A stretch of DNA of 41,453 nucleotides from an uncultured Carboxylicivirga sp. (GTDB taxonomy: Bacteria > Bacteroidota > Bacteroidia > Bacteroidales > Marinilabiliaceae): positions 1 to 41,453 of the forward strand of contig CANLLN010000036.1 of assembly GCA_947491945.1 (NCBI GenBank), in the 5' to 3' direction. Made by a program: the position numbers and the translations under genes. Below the pieces are notes generated by a model. It was not told the origin of the DNA. It saw nothing but the letters and a program-made list of their open reading frames with translations, and did no database searches. Positions 19,238 to 27,628 of the stretch are shown piece by piece; position 1 is the first letter of the stretch, and every line of letters starts with the position of its first letter.

Positions 19238-21064
19238 CTAGCGCCATCCTGGATTCTGCACCAGTGCACCATCTGACTTTTGCATTTCATGAAAAGGAAT
19301 AGGCTGCAAATACATCTTACGCTTAAAAATATTGCGCTGCATCTTGGTTCTTTTAAAGAAGTTGGATTTATCGCCAGCCATATTCATGCCATGCATGTCT
19401 CTGTTTTGTTGCCCCAATAACTGATCAGCGATCATCCAGCGACGGATATCGAAATAGCGCTGTCCTTCGGTGGCTAGTTCAACACGGCGTTCGCGCATGA
19501 TGGCTAAGCGCTGTAGCTCTTTATCCCCTGCAATCGACGCATTTAGAGTTTCAATAGCAGGTAATCCGGCACGTTCTCTTACGCGATTCAAATAGTCCAA
19601 TACATTAGGATCAGCCGGATTAACTTCATTCAATGCCTCGGCATAAAGCAAATAAAAATCGGCTAAGCGGAAAATAATTGAAGGGCGAAACTGAGCAGCA
19701 ACTCCCGGATGACGCTTATGAACCGTACGGTTAAAGCGCTTATACAACAGATAACCTGTCTCTGTATGCTGCCCGGTACGGTCATTGCCAGAACCAAAAT
19801 GAAATTCTATAACATTATCAGAAATATGCCAGCGACGCCCTTGAAAAAATACTGTATTATAGAAACGAGGTTCGCGATTCACCCACATATTAAATATTTC
19901 GTCACCATCAACAGTAGAAAACCCTTCTTCTGAATAAAGTGGTGACCCCGGTAAAAAGTCTTCATCCTTAATTGGGAGACCATCTGCCATGTAGAAATCA
20001 TCCACCAGCTCCTGATAAATGCCGATATTGCTAATACCATTGGGCTCACTGCGCGGAGTACAACGTCTGTCAAAAGCATCACCGTTCATACCACCCCAGT
20101 TATTATTAGCTGTCGCCCAGATTATTTCCTCGTTATAAGTCTGAAATAATTCATAAACATCCTCCATGGGGTTATCCGTATCATAGAGGGCATAACGTCC
20201 GGCATCGGCATAGTCGATAAAATCTTTCAAGGCATTCTTTGCCTTTACCCATTTCTCTGCGTCATAATCGGGATACATTCTAACATCCTGGCCAGACTCA
20301 CCATAAGGTGTCATAACACGTAATGCTTCAGAATATCCTCCATTAAACAATGGACTGGCGGCATACATCCATAGCTTAGCTCTTACAGCTAAAGCCACCC
20401 CTTTAGTAGGCAAGGCAAGATATTGCTGATCCTCAATGGGCTCTTGTTCGAGCTCCTCAGCTACAGCTAAAAGTTCTGAATCGATATAATTAATTACCTC
20501 ATCAAGCGGTGCACGGGGGATATCCAGATTTTCATTGGCATCAAAAATATGATCTTTCACCAAAAGAATAGATCCGTATTGTTCAAAGAGAAGATAGTGA
20601 TAATAAGCACGCATAAAACGCACATTCGCCTTCATTTCTGCTACTTCCTCTTCGGTTAAATCAGCCGCATGAGGCCCATCAGGCTCAATGGGCTTAACTC
20701 GAGATAAGAATATATTTGCCTGACGAATCAATTTATAAGCATGCCCCCAACGGTGAAACTTAACCGTTGATTCGTTTTTATCTGCAATCACGTAATTACG
20801 AGCATCTCCATAACCGGGGTGTACTTCATCACAAATACCGGCCCACGGATTAGAGAAACCACCCGCACTCACAATTCCGGAATAATCCGGAATACCTGTA
20901 AATACATTGGCATAGTAACGACGGGTATAATCCACATTATCAAATACCTGATCCAAATCCTGTAATCCATCTGCTAACTCGTCAGATACATCCAGATAAT
21001 CAGTACATGCACTTAAGTAAGTGAAAAGTGCGAATACTAAAATTATTATCTTATTTGCTTTCAT
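19238..21064 (-). CDS. SusD/RagB-family outer-membrane lipoprotein (ECF/FecR-linked locus)
   Basis: At 608 aa this is at the long end for SusD. The lipoprotein signal MKANKIIILVFALFTYLSAC has its lipid cysteine at C20, followed by TDYLDVSDE. The N-terminal half carries the helical repeats seen in SusD (YRRYYANVF, MKANVRFMRAYYHYLLFEQYG). The C-terminal RagB/SusD domain contains PSIIFRLADFYLLYAEALNEV, IMRERRVELATEGQRYFDIRRW and the ending YLQPIPFHEMQ. Only 16 bases separate it from the upstream susC. It should act as the substrate-binding lid of that transporter; the ligand cannot be deduced from sequence. Confidence 0.95.
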   Translation of the reverse strand: MKANKIIILVFALFTYLSACTDYLDVSDELADGLQDLDQVFDNVDYTRRYYANVFTGIPDYSGIVSAGGFSNPWAGICDEVHPGYGDARNYVIADKNESTVKFHRWGHAYKLIRQANIFLSRVKPIEPDGPHAADLTEEEVAEMKANVRFMRAYYHYLLFEQYGSILLVKDHIFDANENLDIPRAPLDEVINYIDSELLAVAEELEQEPIEDQQYLALPTKGVALAVRAKLWMYAASPLFNGGYSEALRVMTPYGESGQDVRMYPDYDAEKWVKAKNALKDFIDYADAGRYALYDTDNPMEDVYELFQTYNEEIIWATANNNWGGMNGDAFDRRCTPRSEPNGISNIGIYQELVDDFYMADGLPIKDEDFLPGSPLYSEEGFSTVDGDEIFNMWVNREPRFYNTVFFQGRRWHISDNVIEFHFGSGNDRTGQHTETGYLLYKRFNRTVHKRHPGVAAQFRPSIIFRLADFYLLYAEALNEVNPADPNVLDYLNRVRERAGLPAIETLNASIAGDKELQRLAIMRERRVELATEGQRYFDIRRWMIADQLLGQQNRDMHGMNMAGDKSNFFKRTKMQRNIFKRKMYLQPIPFHEMQKSDGALVQNPGWR

Positions 21065-21080
21065 ATTCTAATCTCCTTCT

Positions 21081-24000
21081 CTAAAATGTTATATCTAAAC
21101 CTACTGTAAAAGTGCGTGCTAATGGATAATTTAATCCTCCATTTGAGTTACCCGACTCAGGATCGAAATGTTTAATATCGTCCCACAAGGCAATATTATG
21201 CCCCATCACGTACAAACGAGCGTGCTCAAGTCGCAGGAAGCGAAGATCGTTTTTGCTGAAGTTGTAACCCACTTCCAGGTTTTTAAATCGTAAAAAGGAA
21301 CCGTCTTTCAACCACCAGGTACTTGGCACCTGATTATTGGCATTGGCTGATCCATTGCGATGTAAACGGGGCATTAACACATCCTGACTTGGATTTTCAG
21401 GAGTCCATCTATCCAATGCAAAGGTGCGATAGTTAGATTGGTCTACACCCCATGCAAAGGGATACCATCCTTCCGGTGTTGCACCTCCCAAACGCACAGA
21501 GGTATTGGCCACTCCCTGGAAAAAGGCATTGGCATAAAAACCCTTGTATTGAAGAGATACTCCAAAACCATAAACAATTTCTGGCACACTTGGGTTACCT
21601 ACACCTCGTACCTTATCATAGGCATCAATAATTCCATCACCGTTAATATCTTTGTATTTAATATCACCCGGTCCTATCATACCACCTAAAGTAGGCTGAG
21701 GCAGATGGTCGCGCAAGGTGTAGTTATTTGTACCATTGGGATTGGTGCCGATAATAAAATCATTATCAGTGTATAAGCCATCAGCAATGTAAACCGTATT
21801 TTCATTTACACGCGTACCGGTAACGCTCATCCATGGGTAAGGCTGTTCCAACTCGTCATACTCAACAATTTTGTTCCGTGCGAAGGTAAATGTGGAGCGC
21901 ACGCCCACTGTAAAATCGCCAAAACTCCTTTTACCATCTAATGACGCATCAATACCATGGTTTTTAACAATACCATAGTTTTGCCATGGGTCTGAACGAA
22001 ACCCACCCACCTGTGATACAGTGCGGCGTTGCAGCAGAATGTCCCTACGCTCTGAGTTGAAATAGTCCACCATCAAATTCACTTTATTATTCATAAAGCT
22101 CATTTCAACACCCACGTTTTGCTTGGTTTCAATTTCCCATGAAAGGTATGGTGCAGCAAATCGGTTCTCATAGATTCCGTTCCCAATTGTGTTAGTACCT
22201 CCGTTATCACCAATCCCCTGACTGAAACCGGGACCATTTGTGGTAAAGGTAGCACGGTACAGAAAACGTTCACCCCCAGTATTATCATTACCCGTAATAC
22301 CATAAGAGTAACGCAGTTTCATGTTGCTAATGATCTTACGCAAGCCTTCCGGATAGAAGGGTTCGTTAGAAATATAATAGGCAGCCCCTACCGATGGGAA
22401 AAATCCAAAACGGTGCCCCTTGGCAAAAGTTTCAGAACCCGAAAAACCAAAGTTTGCTTCTACAAAATAACGGTCGCTAAAACCATAGGTAAAACGGCCT
22501 ACGGCACCCTGCTTACGAAAAGGAAGCGCATTATTGGCATGTTGTGATTCGCGCTGATGATACAATAACATACCACCTACCTTGTGCATATCATCAAAGG
22601 TACGGGAATAATTAACGGCTCCCTCAATATAAATATGCTTCGTATTGCTTGAGCTGGTATTTGGGTTGGATAAATCGGGTTGTCCGGAAACAACTTGTGT
22701 ATAGTTCAGGCTGCCGTCTTCGTTACGACTATCAGCATGGTAACGCGATGGATTAAAAGTACGACGCGAGTAAAAATTACTGTCAAAGTCAAAGCTTACA
22801 TTCACTTTTGCCGAAAGCCCTTTGGTTACAAAGTCAAGTTTTTGGTTAACCCCAACCTTAGACTGCATGGATGTACGCCACTCTTTGGCATAGCCCGAAT
22901 GCATTAATAGGTTCCAGGGATTACGCATATTGGCATCACGCTCTTGTGGATAAGTCGCAATAACACCATCGCTATAGTATGCAGGAAACACGTGCGGAGG
23001 TGTAATCAGCATTGACCTAAATATCTGCGGTGTACCGGTGCCCGGAAAGGTGTTTTCAAGATACTGACCTGCCAAATCCACTTTAACAAGGGTAGTTCGC
23101 GTTACGTCTAGGTCAATATTAGAGCGAAGGTTATAGCGATTCAACCCAATACTTGTATCATACTTATCGGTTGGGTTTTGCTGGAATAACCCTGACTCGT
23201 TATAATACGCTCCGGAAACGAAATAGCGAGCCCTCTCGGTACCACCTTTTACATTTAATGTATAACGGTGGTTTGAAGTATGATCTTTAAGCATCAAATC
23301 CAACCAATTGGTATTTGGATAAAGATCCGGGTCTTCATTGTTACGATATTTGTCAATAAGTTCTTCGCTAAATAATGGCGATTCGCCATCGTTCGTCATA
23401 GCCTCATTATACAAGTTCATATAATCTACTGAACCGACAAACTCAGGCAGACGTGTGGGGGTTGAAATAGAATGCTCGGTACGGAAAGTAATTTTGGCAC
23501 GTTCAACACCACCACGCTTGGTGGTAATTAAAACAACACCGTTTGCACCCTGCGCACCATATACCGCAGTAGCAGCAGCATCCTTTAATACCGAGAAGGT
23601 TTCAATTTCGTCAGGCTCAATATCGTTCATATTACGAGGTACACCATCGACCAAAACCAAGGGATTTGTCCCCCCTGCGAAGGTACTCACACCACGAATC
23701 CAAAAAGATGCATTATCGTACCCGGGTTCGCCCGAACGTTGTACAGCAATAAGACCTGACACCTGACCGGCAAGACTGTTGGTTAAGTTACGGGTAGGTA
23801 CAGTAATATCGCCAGGTTTAACAGAACTTAAAGAAGATACAACACTGGTTTTGCGCTGCTTTCCGAAACCAACCACTACTACCTCGTCGATATCCACGTC
23901 ACCGCTCTGTAAAACTACATCCAGTACTTTTTGGTTTGTAACACGTACTTCATGAGGTTTCATACCAATAAAAGAATAAACCAGAACGGAGTTAACAGGC

Positions 24001-24527
24001 ACTTTAATCGTGTAGCGTCCATCCATATCGGTAGCAGTTCCTAAAGTTGTTTCTTTAATGGCAATACTAACGCCGGGTATTGGTTCACCCTTATCATCCG
24101 TTACCTTACCACTCACTTTTATTTCTACAACTTCCTGCCCTTCCTGGCTGTTGGAAGCCGCTTGCGAAGGTTTTAAAACCACCAGATTACTTGAAACCTG
24201 ATTATAATCAACGGCTTGCCCTTCGAACAAAATATTCAGGACTTCATTTAAGTCCACATCCTCCACGGCAATGGTAACCAAACGGTTCAGGTCCAATTGC
24301 TCGCGCTGAAAGAAAAAAGATACATTCGTTTGATCTTCCAACAAATTTAAAACTTCAAGTAATTGCGCATCACTTACCGACAGTGACACTTTTGTTTTGT
24401 CTAAACTATTCGTTGCTCCTGCCTGAAACTGCGTAAACAAAAGTAGCAGAAGCGATACATTTAAAATACGCCATACAGCTTGCCTTCCCCTTTTTAGGAA
24501 GGATAAACAATTTGGTTTTTTTTTCAT
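21081..24527 (-). CDS. SusC-family TonB-dependent transporter with STN signalling domain (ECF/FecR-linked)
   Basis: In this 1148-aa protein an N-terminal signal (about 1-38) is followed by an STN domain (about 45-118), a carboxypeptidase-regulatory-like domain (136-208, GKVTDDKGEPIPGVSIAIKE), the DEVVVVGFG linker, and a plug (about 220-340) with LVLVDGVPRN and VLKDAAATAVYGAQGANGVV. The barrel ends in TFTVGLDITF. The STN domain is the part that contacts a FecR anti-sigma factor, and the FecR and ECF sigma genes lie directly upstream, so this is a transporter that reports substrate to its own sigma factor. A DINGDGIIDAYD loop resembles a calcium site. The gene follows fecR by 114 bases with a hairpin between them. 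Confidence 0.95.
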   Translation of the reverse strand: MKKKPNCLSFLKRGRQAVWRILNVSLLLLLFTQFQAGATNSLDKTKVSLSVSDAQLLEVLNLLEDQTNVSFFFQREQLDLNRLVTIAVEDVDLNEVLNILFEGQAVDYNQVSSNLVVLKPSQAASNSQEGQEVVEIKVSGKVTDDKGEPIPGVSIAIKETTLGTATDMDGRYTIKVPVNSVLVYSFIGMKPHEVRVTNQKVLDVVLQSGDVDIDEVVVVGFGKQRKTSVVSSLSSVKPGDITVPTRNLTNSLAGQVSGLIAVQRSGEPGYDNASFWIRGVSTFAGGTNPLVLVDGVPRNMNDIEPDEIETFSVLKDAAATAVYGAQGANGVVLITTKRGGVERAKITFRTEHSISTPTRLPEFVGSVDYMNLYNEAMTNDGESPLFSEELIDKYRNNEDPDLYPNTNWLDLMLKDHTSNHRYTLNVKGGTERARYFVSGAYYNESGLFQQNPTDKYDTSIGLNRYNLRSNIDLDVTRTTLVKVDLAGQYLENTFPGTGTPQIFRSMLITPPHVFPAYYSDGVIATYPQERDANMRNPWNLLMHSGYAKEWRTSMQSKVGVNQKLDFVTKGLSAKVNVSFDFDSNFYSRRTFNPSRYHADSRNEDGSLNYTQVVSGQPDLSNPNTSSSNTKHIYIEGAVNYSRTFDDMHKVGGMLLYHQRESQHANNALPFRKQGAVGRFTYGFSDRYFVEANFGFSGSETFAKGHRFGFFPSVGAAYYISNEPFYPEGLRKIISNMKLRYSYGITGNDNTGGERFLYRATFTTNGPGFSQGIGDNGGTNTIGNGIYENRFAAPYLSWEIETKQNVGVEMSFMNNKVNLMVDYFNSERRDILLQRRTVSQVGGFRSDPWQNYGIVKNHGIDASLDGKRSFGDFTVGVRSTFTFARNKIVEYDELEQPYPWMSVTGTRVNENTVYIADGLYTDNDFIIGTNPNGTNNYTLRDHLPQPTLGGMIGPGDIKYKDINGDGIIDAYDKVRGVGNPSVPEIVYGFGVSLQYKGFYANAFFQGVANTSVRLGGATPEGWYPFAWGVDQSNYRTFALDRWTPENPSQDVLMPRLHRNGSANANNQVPSTWWLKDGSFLRFKNLEVGYNFSKNDLRFLRLEHARLYVMGHNIALWDDIKHFDPESGNSNGGLNYPLARTFTVGLDITF

Positions 24528-24591
24528 AACTTAGTATTCTCTGTGTGTTAATTAATTCAAATACATTTAACCCTTGGATTCTTTAACCATT

Positions 24592-24620
24592 AACGGCTGA
24601 TGCTGGTACCATCGGCCGTT
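24592..24620 (-). promoter_or_regulatory. Hairpin between FecR and susC
   Basis: AACGGCTGATG and CATCGGCCGTT (24592-24602, 24610-24620) pair over 11 bp with one G-U, around a seven-base loop. No U-run follows on either strand. It separates the regulator pair from the transporter operon and may mark a processing or attenuation point. Confidence 0.55.
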
Positions 24621-24641
24621 TACTTTAACGCCCCCTTTCTT

Positions 24642-25628
24642 CTATTCATTTTTATCGATAATTACAGTTTGATCATTCATGATTGTATAGTTTATTGGTA
24701 AAATCATACTTATAACTTCCAATACTTCAGTCAAAGACTCATCTCGTACAACTCCATCGAAATGACATTGGTAAAGAGATTCATCCTTCACTGTGAATGA
24801 AGTTTGAAAACGACGCTCCAATACCAAAAGAAGATTATGGAAAGATTGATTTTCAAAACGAATTTGAGGTTGACTCCAATTGGAATATAAACTAGCATCT
24901 ACAATATTCAACGATCGGCGATTCCCGCTAATATCATTTACATATTGCTCGCCGGGCTTTAGAAACACATCTTTTGATTCAGGTAAGTCTTCCTTTACAC
25001 GAATTGCTACTTTACCTTCAAGTAAGGTTGTTTCGCATATCTGATGGTCTTTGGGAGCATAAACATTAAACAAGGTTCCCAACACCCTTATTTTTGTATC
25101 ATTTGCCTCAACAACAAAAGGCTGCCCATTATGTACAACATCAAACAAACCCTCGCCTACAAGCTTCACCTTACGCTCTGTAGCTAACCAACCCCTTTCG
25201 TACTTAAGATGACTGTTCTTATTAATGATAACTGTTGTCCCATCAGGCAAAATAATTTCTTTAGTCTCATCCTGAGCAAAAACTTCCATGCTGTCGCCAA
25301 AATAAAAGCCAGTATTCGTCAATAAAACAGATGACAATAGCAAAAACCCAATAATAGAAGCCGCCACGGCAGCTAACTTAATTTTGGAAACAGGCAAGGT
25401 AATAACCGGGCGTATTCGCTTTCGAATTTTTGCGTAAGTTGTATCGAAGTCGATACCTTTAGATGATTTATAAGAAGTAAAATTGCTTAAATCTTCGAAC
25501 AACTCTTGTTCAAAAACATCAGCCAAGTCATCTTTTTTCAATAGATCACTCAACTCCTGAAGTTGATCACGCTTTAAATTTCCTTCCTTATAAAGCTTGA
25601 GTAAAAATCTAATTTTATCCTTCATCAT
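24642..25628 (-). CDS. FecR-family anti-sigma factor
   Basis: This 328-aa inner-membrane protein has a short cytoplasmic N-terminal sigma-binding region (about 1-80) and one membrane helix (about 84-105, LAAVAASIIGFLLLSSVLL). A periplasmic FecR domain follows (about 118-215; EIILPDGTTVIINKNSHLKY, GEGLFDVVHNGQPFVVEAND, RVLGTLFNVYA). A C-terminal DUF4974/secretin-like region (about 255-325) ends EVLEVISMILPINYTIMNDQTVIID. In this family the periplasmic part receives the signal from the STN domain of the partner SusC, and the cytoplasmic part releases or activates the sigma factor. It lies between the sigma gene and the STN-type susC. Start taken at the first of two adjacent Met codons. Confidence 0.93.
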   Translation of the reverse strand: MMKDKIRFLLKLYKEGNLKRDQLQELSDLLKKDDLADVFEQELFEDLSNFTSYKSSKGIDFDTTYAKIRKRIRPVITLPVSKIKLAAVAASIIGFLLLSSVLLTNTGFYFGDSMEVFAQDETKEIILPDGTTVIINKNSHLKYERGWLATERKVKLVGEGLFDVVHNGQPFVVEANDTKIRVLGTLFNVYAPKDHQICETTLLEGKVAIRVKEDLPESKDVFLKPGEQYVNDISGNRRSLNIVDASLYSNWSQPQIRFENQSFHNLLLVLERRFQTSFTVKDESLYQCHFDGVVRDESLTEVLEVISMILPINYTIMNDQTVIIDKNE

Positions 25629-25823
25629 TAAGCATGTTTAGCATCTGTTACATACTTAATACGTGAAAGAGGACTCAACTACTCACGCGGAAATGACATT
25701 TTTTTACATTTTTTTTAAAAAACATCTTAATGGTTGATGCTTAGTTGCAAAAAATAATGAAATCTGCCCCTGTTTATTGACAAAAAGTAAAACCAGTCAA
25801 CAATAAAAGTTAAAGTTACAATT

Positions 25824-26426
25824 TTAGTAAGCCATAAAATTATAATATAAACAAGCAAAGGTGAGTAGGTCGCTCCATGCTTCATTGGAGCTTAATTCCT
25901 TCTTTATAGTCTGCAGGGCACGATAAATTTGATTTTCCACCGTTCTGCGTGATATAGAAAGTTCTTGGGAAATCTCGTCATGTGAAAGACCTTCCCTACG
26001 ACTAAGGATAAATATCTTTTTTCGTTGTTCTGGCAGTTGCTCTACAATTTCAAATATTTGCTGCTGCAATTCTGAATGATCGATATTTTCCATCAAATCA
26101 TTGTGCGCCACGTCATCGCAACCTATTTCATCAACATCGATTAATTCCCTTGCCACACTAATTTGCCTTAAATGATCATAAACAAGATTAGCAGCCACTT
26201 TGTATAAAAAGGAGGATACGTTTTTGTTGGGATCAATGCCTGATCTTTTCTCCCAGAACTTAACAAATAGTTGTTGCAGTAATTCCTCTGCCTCACCAGC
26301 ATCTTTCACATAAGATAAAATGAAATTATAAAGATTTTCTGCTGTTCGAGTATATACTTTTTTAAACTCTGCCTCGTTCCCTTCTTTTATTTTTTCAGCA
26401 CTTTCAGAACTAATAATGATACTCAT
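25824..26426 (-). CDS. ECF-type RNA polymerase sigma factor (FecI-like)
   Basis: Start placed at the ATG at 26426 (MSIIISSESAEK); the frame is open three codons further, but only to a TTG. It gives a 200-aa protein. Region 2 (about 20-90) shows the usual helix pattern (FKKVYTRTAENLYNFILSYVKD, AEELLQQLFVKFWEKR). Region 4 (about 125-175) has QLPEQRKKIFILSRREGLSHDEISQELSISRRTVENQI, a clear sigma-70 region 4 helix-turn-helix. No region 3 or extra C-terminal sensory domain is present, as expected of ECF factors. It should direct polymerase to the SusC-SusD-DUF1735 operon when FecR relays the substrate signal. A 195-base gap separates it from fecR; I see no terminator in it. Confidence 0.93.
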   Translation of the reverse strand: MSIIISSESAEKIKEGNEAEFKKVYTRTAENLYNFILSYVKDAGEAEELLQQLFVKFWEKRSGIDPNKNVSSFLYKVAANLVYDHLRQISVARELIDVDEIGCDDVAHNDLMENIDHSELQQQIFEIVEQLPEQRKKIFILSRREGLSHDEISQELSISRRTVENQIYRALQTIKKELSSNEAWSDLLTFACLYYNFMAY

Positions 26427-26509
26427 TTCAATCAAATAAAATCTTTAACTCAAGCGATAAGTAGAGGTATTATGGTTTTTGGATACGGACAATATTATAT
26501 AAGGTTATG

Positions 26510-26543
26510 CAAACTTAAATAATAATACTGCCATCTACTAAAA
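26510..26543 (-). promoter_or_regulatory. Candidate promoter of the ECF sigma/FecR unit
   Basis: TAAGTTTG on the minus strand (26510-26517) is a perfect TAnnTTTG -7 box about 84 bases before the sigma start. The -33 position (around 26540-26543) is only TTTT and overlaps the U-tract of the preceding terminator. Confidence 0.4.
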
Positions 26544-26569
26544 AAGGCGCACCCATGGTACGCCTTTTT
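26540..26569 (-). terminator. Intrinsic terminator of the nine-gene SusCD-protease operon
   Basis: The stem AAAAAGGCG/CGCCTTTTT (26541-26549, 26561-26569) has an 11-base loop that can itself pair (ACC/GGT). On the minus strand it runs into TTTTTT. It lies 42 bases past the last gene. A weaker inverted repeat (AAGCC/GGCTT, 26580-26596) precedes it. Confidence 0.8.
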
Positions 26570-26610
26570 ACGATCATTGAAGCCTTGCAAGCGGCTTTTC
26601 TATTAATCTT

Positions 26611-27105
26611 CTAGAATTGTATGCCGTTCACTATGTCGGCAGGCACTTCGCTGCAGCGGGTATACACACGCACTTCTTCAGCATCATCGGTCGCAGTCCA
26701 CTTTACTGATGTCTCATACAGCTCGGTAATGAGATAGTCATACAGCCAGGCATCGTCGCCCGTAAGGGTGTAATCAAAAGTACCACTGATAGTGGGCTTC
26801 ATATCTTCGGTCTCGCCCAATTGATAAGTACCGGTGATGTGCTCCGACACGAAGCTGTTTAGGTTGGTGTAGATCTCATAGCGATAAGTACCCCCATTTT
26901 CAAAACGATCCAGCGTGATGTAATAATAACGGGTATCACCGTCCATCTTCTCGCCGTTCCACTCACTCAGGCGCCAGGTGCCGGCCATATTAGCATAGTT
27001 CACATCCAGTGTTGGATCTACAAATACTTCATCATCGTCGTTGCTGCACGACACAAAGCCGAGGCCTAGGGCAAACACGACGAATATATTGATAAGAAAC
27101 TTCAT
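26611..27105 (-). CDS. Small lipocalin-like lipoprotein
   Basis: The start at 27105 (MKFLINIFVVFALGLGFVSC) gives a 164-aa lipoprotein with its lipid cysteine at C20 followed by SNDDDE. The frame is open upstream to 27186, but that extension would bury the signal peptide and overlap the previous gene. The mature part (MAGTWRLSEWNGEK, YYYITLDRFENGGTYRYEIYT, ITGTYQLG, SGTFDYTL, WTATDDAEEVRVYTRC) has the alternating strand pattern and GTWxL opening of lipocalin-like domains common in Bacteroidota lipoproteins. It is the last gene of the long operon. A surface accessory role is inferred only from position; the ligand is unknown. Confidence 0.75.
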   Translation of the reverse strand: MKFLINIFVVFALGLGFVSCSNDDDEVFVDPTLDVNYANMAGTWRLSEWNGEKMDGDTRYYYITLDRFENGGTYRYEIYTNLNSFVSEHITGTYQLGETEDMKPTISGTFDYTLTGDDAWLYDYLITELYETSVKWTATDDAEEVRVYTRCSEVPADIVNGIQF

Positions 27106-27142
27106 TTTTATCTCTTTAATTAGTTTGTACTGTTTTGATTTA

Positions 27143-27619
27143 TCAATTATTAGGCAGCTCACACAAGGCTTTAGCTTCCTTGGCATAACCTCTAACGGAA
27201 AGGTGCGCTACCGGCTGCTGATCAGAAAGCCCGGCATAAACCCATATATCGCGCTTAAAATCCATCTTCATTTTACCCGGATTGAGCAATATGACCAACT
27301 CTGCACTCCCTTTGGGCGCTATGGCCTTTTCAGGATAGCTAATAACACGGCAACCACAACAGGCATCCACACGGGCAATGAGCATACTGCTGTCGCCACA
27401 ATTGGTCAATTCAAAAGCCTGCGTCAGTGCTTCGTCGGACTGATGGATGGTATCAAGCTCCCACGTGTTCTGACTAAGCTTCAACAAACGTCCTTGCTTG
27501 AGCAAAGGGGGCTGCATAGCGGCATCGCGGGCAGCCAGGTCAATTACCTGGGCCTGTGCCCCAAAGGACACAGCACCCAGTAATATAATCATGCCTATAT
27601 ATGCGACAAATCGTTTCAT
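27143..27619 (-). CDS. DUF1573-family secreted protein
   Basis: This 158-aa protein has a cleavable signal peptide (MKRFVAYIGMIILLGAVSFGAQAQ) and no lipobox. The DUF1573 pattern is clear: AFELTNCGDSSMLIARVDACCGCRVISYPEKAIAPKGSAELVILLNPG, an immunoglobulin-like beta-sandwich (ASPM/SPD2-like) with a conserved Cys cluster, then SVRGYAKE. The usual form is one CGC; here it is CCGC with a further Cys in TNCGDS and one near the C-terminus. The family's function is not established. It sits between an S8 protease lipoprotein (9 bases upstream) and a lipocalin-like lipoprotein, so a role as a periplasmic accessory or chaperone of the operon's products is possible but inferred. Confidence 0.8.
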   Translation of the reverse strand: MKRFVAYIGMIILLGAVSFGAQAQVIDLAARDAAMQPPLLKQGRLLKLSQNTWELDTIHQSDEALTQAFELTNCGDSSMLIARVDACCGCRVISYPEKAIAPKGSAELVILLNPGKMKMDFKRDIWVYAGLSDQQPVAHLSVRGYAKEAKALCELPNN

Positions 27620-27628
27620 CCTAATGCA

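Noticed and set aside
25680-25823. Possible terminator in the sigma-fecR gap (runs of T and A near 25698-25725)
   Set aside because: No stem of useful length precedes the T-run on the minus strand; only a 5-bp TTGAC/GTCAA pair is present.
27041-27583. 180-codon plus-strand open frame
   Set aside because: Antisense to the DUF1573 gene and the adjacent lipoprotein start; no family resemblance.
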